18,873 nt of DNA from Actinomycetes bacterium (GTDB lineage Bacteria > Actinomycetota > Actinomycetes > Actinomycetales > Cellulomonadaceae). The notes below the pieces were generated by a model, which ran no database searches, had not been told where the DNA came from, and was given only the letters and a program-made list of their open reading frames with translations. This document shows, one piece after another, positions 14,203-18,873 of this stretch. The stretch is taken from NCBI GenBank assembly GCA_023424135.1, contig JAFAEH010000066.1, forward strand, positions 1-18,873. Reading direction: 5' to 3'. Positions within the stretch are counted from its first letter, which is position 1, and the number at the start of each line of letters is the position of its first letter. The position numbers and the translations under genes are program-made.

Positions 14203-14741
14203 CGTCCCTCCCTCGCGTGCGTGTCGTCGGTGCGCGGCGGCGGCCGTTCGGAGGGCGCCTCGTCGAGCGCCTCACCCTCGTCCGTCTCGTCGCGGGCGCT
14301 CGCGGCCTCCTCGTCGAGCGTCTCGCCGTCGGACTCGGTGTCGTCGTCCTCGAACGCGCGCTCGTCACGGGCCGCGAGCCGCGCGATGCGCTTGTCCTCG
14401 ACGTCGTCCTGCACCTCGTCGTGCCGGTGCATCTGCCACGAGCGGTACGCCATGGCCAGGAGGAACGCCGTGAGGCCGAGCGTGATGACGATCGCCGTGA
14501 GGATCAGCGCCTGCGGCAGCGGGTCGCTCATGGGCCGGTCCGACTGGACCCCGACGATCGGCGGGCTGCCCGCCGCGCCGCCCGCCACGAGGATCAGCAG
14601 GTTCGTGCCGTTCCCCAGCAGGACGATCCCCAGCAGGATGCGCGTGAGGCTGCGCTCGAGGACGAGGTACACGCCGACGGTGAACAGCACCGCGATCGTC
14701 ACGACGAACACGAGGTTGGGGCTCATGACGACGTCGGTCAC
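14199..14741 (-). CDS. mnhC: Mrp/Mnh antiporter subunit C (NuoK-like) with acidic C-terminal tail
   Basis: A 180-residue protein whose first ~105 residues are a NuoK-type three-helix subunit: NLVFVVTIAVLFTVGVYLVL, ILLGIVLLGNGTNLLILV, and the conserved DPLPQALILTAIVITLGLTA (73-92). Residues 106-180 are an unusual acidic, probably disordered extension (EDDDTESDGETLDEEAASAR), making it longer than the typical 115-125 residues. GTG 14741 is chosen because it overlaps the mnhAB stop as GTGA, like the other junctions. ATG 14726, five codons later, is the alternative and gives MSPNLVF. Confidence 0.92.
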   Translation of the reverse strand: MTDVVMSPNLVFVVTIAVLFTVGVYLVLERSLTRILLGIVLLGNGTNLLILVAGGAAGSPPIVGVQSDRPMSDPLPQALILTAIVITLGLTAFLLAMAYRSWQMHRHDEVQDDVEDKRIARLAARDERAFEDDDTESDGETLDEEAASARDETDEGEALDEAPSERPPPRTDDTHAREGR

Positions 14742-17700
14742 GGGACCACCGCCTCTCCGCTGCCGCCGAGGTCGCGCGGCACGGCGGAGGGCTGCACCGC
14801 GGCGGACCGCCCGCGGGCCAGCGCGAGACGGTCGTCCCCGCCGATCGCGTCGTCCGCCACGTCGTCCTCCCCGGACTCGGCGCGCCGGTCGATCTCGGCG
14901 CCCAGGCTGCGCAGGATGTCGAGCACCAGGCCGACGACGACGAGGTAGACACCCACGTCGAAGAACAGGCTCGTGACGAACTTGACCTCGCCCCAGATCG
15001 GGACGTGGAACGTGAAGATCCACGACTCCAGCACGGTCCCGCCGACGAGCAGGGCCGCGAGCCCGACGCCCGCGGACAGGAACAGGCCCGTGCCGAGCAG
15101 CACACCGGGCTGCACGGGTGCGGCCTCACCGAGCTCGTAGCGCCCGCCGGCGAGGTACCGCACGGCCAGCGCGATGCCCGTCACGAGCCCCGCGGCGAAC
15201 CCGCCACCCGGCTGGTTGTGCCCGCTGAACAGCAGGAACGCGGAGTACACGATCATCGTGTGGAACAGCAGCCGCACGACCACCTCGAAGATCACCGACC
15301 GGCGCTGCGGTGCGACGGTGCGGCCCGCGCGCAGCCACTCGCGCGCCCGCGACCCCACGGCGCGCGTCCCGCGGGCGGGTGTCGGCGGCGGGGTCGGCTC
15401 CCCCGGTGCGGGCAGCGTGACGCGCCCGCCGGGACGGCGCAGGGTCGACATGGGGTCGGGGGTGCCGCCCCACACCGCACGGTCCGCCGGCGCGTCGCGC
15501 TCCCGGAAGATCCGCCCGCTGCGTGCCGAGAGGAACACGAGCGACGCGACGCCCGTGGCCGCCACCAGCAGCACCGAGATCTCGCCCATGGTGTCCCATG
15601 CGCGGATGTCGACGAGCGTGACGTTGACGATGTTCTTGCCGCCGCCGAACTCGTACGCCTCGGTCGCGAAGTCGGCGGACACCGGCGCGTGCACGCGCGC
15701 CGACGGCGCGACCAGCGCGACGCCCGCGACGACCAGGCCCACGGCGACCGCGACGGCGAGGCGCACCCAGCGCGACGTCGCCAGGGGCCGGTCGGAGAAG
15801 TACGGGGGGAGGCGGCGCAGCACGAGCACGAACACGACGAGGGTGATCGTCTCGACGAGCACCTGCGTGACCGCGAGGTCCGGTGCGCCGTACAGCAGGA
15901 ACATGCCCGCGGTCGCGTACCCGCTGATCCCCGCGAGGATGACGGCCTTGAGCCGGCGCCGGGCCCGCGCGACGAGGATCGCCGCGGTGATCGTCGCGGC
16001 CGCGAACACGGTCTGCGCGGCGTAGTCCCAGGCCCGCACCTCGGTCGGCAGGCGCGTGCCGAACACGAGCGCGGAACCGACCGCCGCGACCCACGTGGTC
16101 AGGATGATCCCCAGGTAGAGGGGCAGCGAACCGCGCTGGGTGATCGCGGTGACGTCGGCGGCGAGGTCGTCGAGCTTGCGCATCATGCGGCGGTAGCTCA
16201 GGTCCGCCTCGAGCACGTGCGGGACCCGCGCCTGCCAGCGCTCGACCTTGTCGCGTGCGAGGAACAGCAGCGCGCCGACGCCCAGGATGCCGAGCGTCAG
16301 CCACAGCACGAGCCCGAACCCGCCCCACAGCAGCAGGTGCCCGGGCTCGCCGACCGGGTACGTCGCGGCGTACGGCGCGAGCAGGTGCTCGCCGAGCTGC
16401 GGCAGCAGCGCGACGAGCAGGCCGAGGAACGCCAGGACCAGCGCGGGCGCGGTCAGCAGGAACGACGGGCGCGTCACCGACGCGGGCTCCACCGACTCGT
16501 CGCCCCCGGCCGCGAGCGACGTCGTCGTCGCGACCCCGTCGTCGTCGTGCGTCTTGCTCTGCGGCACCAGCGCGGGCTTCGTCGCGAACGCGCCCCACCA
16601 CAGCCGCAGGCCGTACGCGACCGTGAGCGCGGATCCCACGACGACGGCGCCGAGGACGATCCAGCCGATCGTGCCGTCCTCGAGGTGCGCGACCGCCTCG
16701 AGGCCCGCCTCCTTGGCGACGTACCCGGCGAACGGCGGCAGGCCGATCATCGAGGCGGTCGCGAGCCCGCCCGCGAGCGCCGTCCACGGCAGTGCCTTGC
16801 CCACACCCGACAGGCGGCGCAGGTCACGCGTGCCGCACGCGACGTCGACGGTCCCGACGACGAGGAACAGCGCGGCCTTGAACATCGCGTGCGCACCGAG
16901 CATCGCCAGGCCGGCCAGGGCCGTGGCCTGCGTGCCGAGCCCGACGAGCAGCACGATGAGCCCGAGCTGGCTGACGGTGCCGAACGCGAGGACGAGCTTG
17001 AGGTCGTGCTGGCGCAGCGCGCGGTACCCGCCGAGGACGAGGGTGCCGGCGCCCAGCACGACGATCGTCCAGCGCCACACCGGCAGCTCGGAGTACGCGG
17101 GGGCGAACCGGGCGACCAGGTAGACCCCGGCCTTCACCATCGCCGCGGCGTGCAGGTACGCGCTGACGGGGGTCGGCGCGGCCATCGCGGCGGGCAGCCA
17201 GAAGTGGAACGGGATGAGCGCGGACTTGGTCGCCGCGCCCGCGAGCAGGCACACGACGGCCGCGACGACCGCGGTGCTGGCCTGCGGCGGGTCCGCCATG
17301 ATCGCGGACATCGAGTACGTGCCCGCCGCGTGCGCGAGGATCACGACGCCCACGAGCATCGCCAGCCCGCCCGCGGTCGTCACGATGATCGCCTGCATCG
17401 CCGCGCGCCGGCTCGCCTTGCGGTCCGCGTAGTGGCCGATGAGCAGGTACGACGTGACCGTCGTGAGCTCCCAGAACACGAACATCAGCAGCATGTCGTC
17501 GGCCGTGACCAGACCGAGCATCGACCCCGCGAACGCCGTGAACACCCCGCCGAACCGGCCGAGCCCCGACGCCGTCGGGGAGAAGTAGGCCGCGCAGTAC
17601 ACGAGCACGAGCGCGCCGACCCCGCCCACGACGATCGTCATGAGCCACGACAGGGTGTCGAGGCGGAAGCTCAGCTCGAGACCCAGCGCGGGGATCCACT

Positions 17701-17875
17701 CGACGCTCTGCGCGGGCCCGTTCCCGGCCTGGACCTCGCTCGTCCAGGTCACCGCCCACACGGCCGCCGACGCGGGTGCGAGCGCGAGCGCCCAGAACGC
17801 GCGTCGACCCCACAGGCGGAACAGCACGGGCGCGACGAGGGCCGCTGCGAGGTGGATCGCCAGCAGCAGCAGCAC
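14738..17875 (-). CDS. mnhA: Mrp/Mnh antiporter fused subunits A and B
   Basis: A 1045-residue membrane protein. Residues 1-430 are the NuoL-like antiporter module, with E136 (FVFWELTTVTSY), K217 (ATKSALIPFHFWLP), K248 (HAAAMVKAGVYL) and K333 (HAMFKAALFLVV). Residues about 600-785 are the extra MnhA C-terminal region (ISGYATAGMFLLYGAPDLAV, LVETITLVVFVLVLRRLP, MGEISVLLVAATG). Residues about 855-1000 are a complete MnhB domain (FHTMIVYSAFLLFSGHNQPG, GGFAAGLVTGIAL, FDVGVYLVVVGLVLDILRSLG), so no separate mnhB exists. The A-B fusion is common in actinobacteria. The last ~45 residues form a polar tail. GTG 17875 is chosen because MLLLLAIHLAAALVAPVLF is the first membrane helix and GGAG lies 6 nt upstream. 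The longer frame to 18004 adds a proline/arginine-rich stretch with no family match. It is the first gene of the operon. Confidence 0.94.
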   Translation of the reverse strand: MLLLLAIHLAAALVAPVLFRLWGRRAFWALALAPASAAVWAVTWTSEVQAGNGPAQSVEWIPALGLELSFRLDTLSWLMTIVVGGVGALVLVYCAAYFSPTASGLGRFGGVFTAFAGSMLGLVTADDMLLMFVFWELTTVTSYLLIGHYADRKASRRAAMQAIIVTTAGGLAMLVGVVILAHAAGTYSMSAIMADPPQASTAVVAAVVCLLAGAATKSALIPFHFWLPAAMAAPTPVSAYLHAAAMVKAGVYLVARFAPAYSELPVWRWTIVVLGAGTLVLGGYRALRQHDLKLVLAFGTVSQLGLIVLLVGLGTQATALAGLAMLGAHAMFKAALFLVVGTVDVACGTRDLRRLSGVGKALPWTALAGGLATASMIGLPPFAGYVAKEAGLEAVAHLEDGTIGWIVLGAVVVGSALTVAYGLRLWWGAFATKPALVPQSKTHDDDGVATTTSLAAGGDESVEPASVTRPSFLLTAPALVLAFLGLLVALLPQLGEHLLAPYAATYPVGEPGHLLLWGGFGLVLWLTLGILGVGALLFLARDKVERWQARVPHVLEADLSYRRMMRKLDDLAADVTAITQRGSLPLYLGIILTTWVAAVGSALVFGTRLPTEVRAWDYAAQTVFAAATITAAILVARARRRLKAVILAGISGYATAGMFLLYGAPDLAVTQVLVETITLVVFVLVLRRLPPYFSDRPLATSRWVRLAVAVAVGLVVAGVALVAPSARVHAPVSADFATEAYEFGGGKNIVNVTLVDIRAWDTMGEISVLLVAATGVASLVFLSARSGRIFRERDAPADRAVWGGTPDPMSTLRRPGGRVTLPAPGEPTPPPTPARGTRAVGSRAREWLRAGRTVAPQRRSVIFEVVVRLLFHTMIVYSAFLLFSGHNQPGGGFAAGLVTGIALAVRYLAGGRYELGEAAPVQPGVLLGTGLFLSAGVGLAALLVGGTVLESWIFTFHVPIWGEVKFVTSLFFDVGVYLVVVGLVLDILRSLGAEIDRRAESGEDDVADDAIGGDDRLALARGRSAAVQPSAVPRDLGGSGEAVVP

Positions 17876-17919
17876 GTCCGGCTCCGTCCTGTCGGGGCGG
17901 GTGGTCGGTCGGTCGTCGC

Positions 17920-17945
17920 CCGTCCCGTCGTCGGCGACGGGACGG
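17920..17945 (-). promoter_or_regulatory. 11-bp GC hairpin in the mrp operon leader
   Basis: CGTCCCGTCG (17921-17930) and CGACGGGACG (17935-17944), plus one further C-G pair (17920/17945), form a perfect 11-bp stem closed by a 4-nt loop. It lies 45 nt before the mnhA GTG. No T-tract follows in the minus direction. It could stabilise the mRNA 5' end, act in attenuation, or be an operator. Three tandem GGTC units (17903-17914) lie between it and the start. Confidence 0.45.
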
Positions 17946-18043
17946 TGGGCCGGCGCGCCGCACGGTCGCGGTGCCGGACCCGGGAGAAGGTGAGGTGCGA
18001 CCACGCACGACGCGAGCAGCCGGGCACGGTCCGACGTCCGAAA

Positions 18044-18055
18044 CGTACCGGTACG
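18044..18055. promoter_or_regulatory. Perfect 12-bp palindrome CGTACCGGTACG in the divergent region
   Basis: CGTACCGGTACG is perfectly self-complementary and lies 169 nt upstream of mnhA. A TACGTT (18047-18042, minus strand) overlapping it could be a -10, with CTGACC at 18073-18068 as a -35 but with a long 20-nt spacer. It is a candidate operator or promoter element for the mrp operon. Confidence 0.35.
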
Positions 18056-18103
18056 AAGGTCCGTGCTGGTCAGCGCGCCGTGGTGGGTGCGGGGGACGTG
18101 GTG

Positions 18104-18109
18104 ATCCTA
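18104..18109 (-). promoter_or_regulatory. Alternative putative mrp -10 hexamer TAGGAT
   Basis: TAGGAT on the minus strand, preceded by TTGG, resembles an extended -10 and is identical to the hexamer proposed for thiBPQ. Use of this site would give the mrp mRNA a leader of about 220 nt containing both the 12-bp palindrome and the 11-bp hairpin. No clear -35 is seen. Confidence 0.35.
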
Positions 18110-18205
18110 CCAACCGCGAGCACCGGACCCGGGCCCCGTCCGCGTCCGCCGCACGAACGTGCGCGACGTCACGTCCGACCGCCTCCCCCGGACCACCGTC
18201 CCCGT

Positions 18206-18250
18206 GAGACAGAGGATCTCCGCATCTGTGGTGCGCAGATCCTCTGCCTC
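18206..18250. repeat. Large imperfect dyad / stem-loop upstream of the FAD oxidoreductase gene
   Basis: AGAGGATCT (18211-18219) and AGATCCTCT (18237-18245) pair perfectly. The stem extends outward by one pair (18210/18246), then GAG/CTC (18206-18208/18248-18250) across one mismatch. It extends inward by CGCA/TGCG (18221-18224/18232-18235) across a symmetric C/C mismatch, giving about 17 paired positions in 45 nt. An exclusive alternative fold pairs ATCTG (18224-18228) with CAGAT (18236-18240). It ends 35 nt before the GTG at 18286. Operator, 5' UTR structure and dispersed repeat are all possible. Confidence 0.55.
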
Positions 18251-18285
18251 GCGGGGCTGCCGGGGGGTGTGGTGGGGTGGGCGAC

Positions 18286-18873
18286 GTGACGCGTGACGCG
18301 TACGTCGTCGGGGCCGGACCCAACGGGCTCGCAGCCGCCGTCACGCTCGCGCGCGCCGGGCTGTCGGTCGTCGTCCTGGAGGCCGCGGACGAGCCGGGCG
18401 GCGGCGTGCGCTCGCTGCGCCGCGACGGTGCGACGTTCGACCGGTACTCCGCGGTGCACCCGCTCGCGCTCGCGTCCCCGTTCTTCCGCGCGTGGGGCCT
18501 GACGGACCGCGTGCCGTTCGTCGTGCCCGACGTCGCGTACGCGCACCCGCTGGGGGCGAGGGCCGCGGTCGCGTACCGCGACCTGGGCAGGACGGCGCAG
18601 GACCTGGGCACCGATGGCGCGGCCTGGCGGCGGACGTTCGGGCCGCTCGCCGCGCGGGCCGACGACGTCACACGGGTCGCGCTGTCGCCCGTCGTCCGCG
18701 TCCCCGACGACCCGCGGGCCCTCGCGACCCTGGGTGCTGCCGTCCTGCGCACGTCGCGGTACGGGCTCGGGCCGGGCGGCGCTCCTCCCCACCTGCCGGA
18801 TCCCGCGGGCGGCTTTCGCGGTGACGCGGCGCGCGCGCTGCTCGCCGGGGTGCTCGCGCACGCGGGGCAGCCG
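18286..18873 (+). CDS. FAD-dependent oxidoreductase, phytoene desaturase-like (3' truncated by window end)
   Basis: The first 196 codons of a gene that runs off the right edge. The N-terminus AYVVGAGPNGLAAAVTLARAG has the dinucleotide-binding motif GxGxxG (GAGPNG at about 9-14). It is followed by VVVLEAADEPGGGVRSL, where E32 would bind the FAD ribose and the EPGG-x-x-R-S pattern is typical of the phytoene desaturase/amine oxidase superfamily (COG1233-like). The DRYSAVHPLALASPFFRAWGL segment is also typical of the uncharacterised bacterial branch rather than of true carotenoid desaturases. The substrate is unknown; no carotenoid genes are in the window. GTG 18286 is chosen by distance to the first beta strand; GTG 18277, three codons earlier in frame, is equally possible. 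It is divergent from the mrp operon. Confidence 0.85.
   Translation, partial: MTRDAYVVGAGPNGLAAAVTLARAGLSVVVLEAADEPGGGVRSLRRDGATFDRYSAVHPLALASPFFRAWGLTDRVPFVVPDVAYAHPLGARAAVAYRDLGRTAQDLGTDGAAWRRTFGPLAARADDVTRVALSPVVRVPDDPRALATLGAAVLRTSRYGLGPGGAPPHLPDPAGGFRGDAARALLAGVLAHAGQP

Larger units (their letters stand above)
17876..18285. other. 410-nt divergent intergenic region between the mrp operon and the FAD oxidoreductase
   Basis: It holds, from mnhA outward, an 11-bp hairpin, a 12-bp perfect palindrome, two candidate leftward -10 hexamers and the large dyad at 18206-18250. I see no convincing rightward promoter and no credible coding frame. The stretch 18110-18205 shows only plain GC-rich sequence. 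Confidence 0.7.

Noticed and set aside
17903..17914. Tandem GGTC units as a meaningful repeat or CRISPR-like array
   Set aside because: Only three 4-nt units; expected by chance in GC-rich sequence. No CRISPR-like spaced repeats were seen anywhere in the window.
17876..18004. 43-codon N-terminal extension of mnhAB
   Set aside because: The extension is proline/arginine-rich, overlaps strong hairpins, and precedes the natural first membrane helix that starts at GTG 17875 with a ribosome binding site.
15005..18289. A 1094-codon open frame on the plus strand, antisense to mnhAB
   Set aside because: It mirrors the third-position GC bias of the real gene on the other strand; the translation is an Arg/Glu/Gly/Asp-rich string with no hydrophobic core or domain, as are the other long antisense frames at 12637-14976 and 8999-11032.
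18286..18873. Carotenoid biosynthesis gene (crtI)
   Set aside because: Only the generic FAD-binding N-terminus is visible, no other carotenoid genes are nearby, and the sequence resembles the uncharacterised COG1233-type branch.

Overview
The window comes from a very GC-rich genome with strongly G/C-biased third codon positions, frequent GTG starts and 4-nt stop/start overlaps. This points to a high-GC actinobacterium. The protein repertoire (TPP-riboswitch-controlled ThiBPQ, an MnhAB-fused Mrp antiporter, an ECF sigma factor with a helical C-terminal domain, DUF4235) fits the Micrococcales, perhaps Cellulomonas or a relative. The genus is an inference from general appearance, not from a search.

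Layout, left to right. (1) 2-1090 (+): the 3' part of an ECF sigma factor with a long C-terminal domain, cut by the window edge, converging on mntH (1096-2331, -), an Nramp Mn/Fe transporter. The mntH start is overlapped by evenly spaced inverted half-sites and a -10 hexamer placed for leaderless transcription. (2) 2485-2987 (+): a possible 9-codon leader peptide overlapping a small orphan lipoprotein, then 3071-3697 (+), a lysozyme-like protein without a signal peptide. (3) 3701-6374: a membrane/GNAT-like fusion (-), a tandem-GNAT acetyltransferase (+) and a SRPBCC-type protein (-). (4) 10556-6437 (-): the thiamine import operon: promoter, TPP riboswitch, thiB (lipoprotein), thiP (fused permease), thiQ (ATPase). 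(5) 10647-10937 (+): a DUF4235 membrane protein. (6) 17875-11104 (-): a complete six-gene Mrp/Mnh cation/proton antiporter operon, mnhAB-C-D-E-F-G, every junction being a 4-nt overlap. (7) 17876-18285: a 410-nt divergent intergenic region with several strong dyads, then 18286 to the end (+): the start of an FAD-dependent, phytoene-desaturase-like oxidoreductase.

Functionally this is a set of transport and homeostasis modules: divalent metal import, thiamine import under TPP feedback, and monovalent cation/proton exchange. Accessory genes lie between them. I see no mobile element, CRISPR array, tRNA, rRNA or clear defence system. The more unusual signals are in the non-coding parts: the mntH half-site array, the thiB leader with several mutually exclusive ways of masking its ribosome binding site, the long structured mrp leader, and the large imperfect dyad at 18206-18250. 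The charged tails on the Mrp subunits are also notable. No wholly new multi-gene system is evident.
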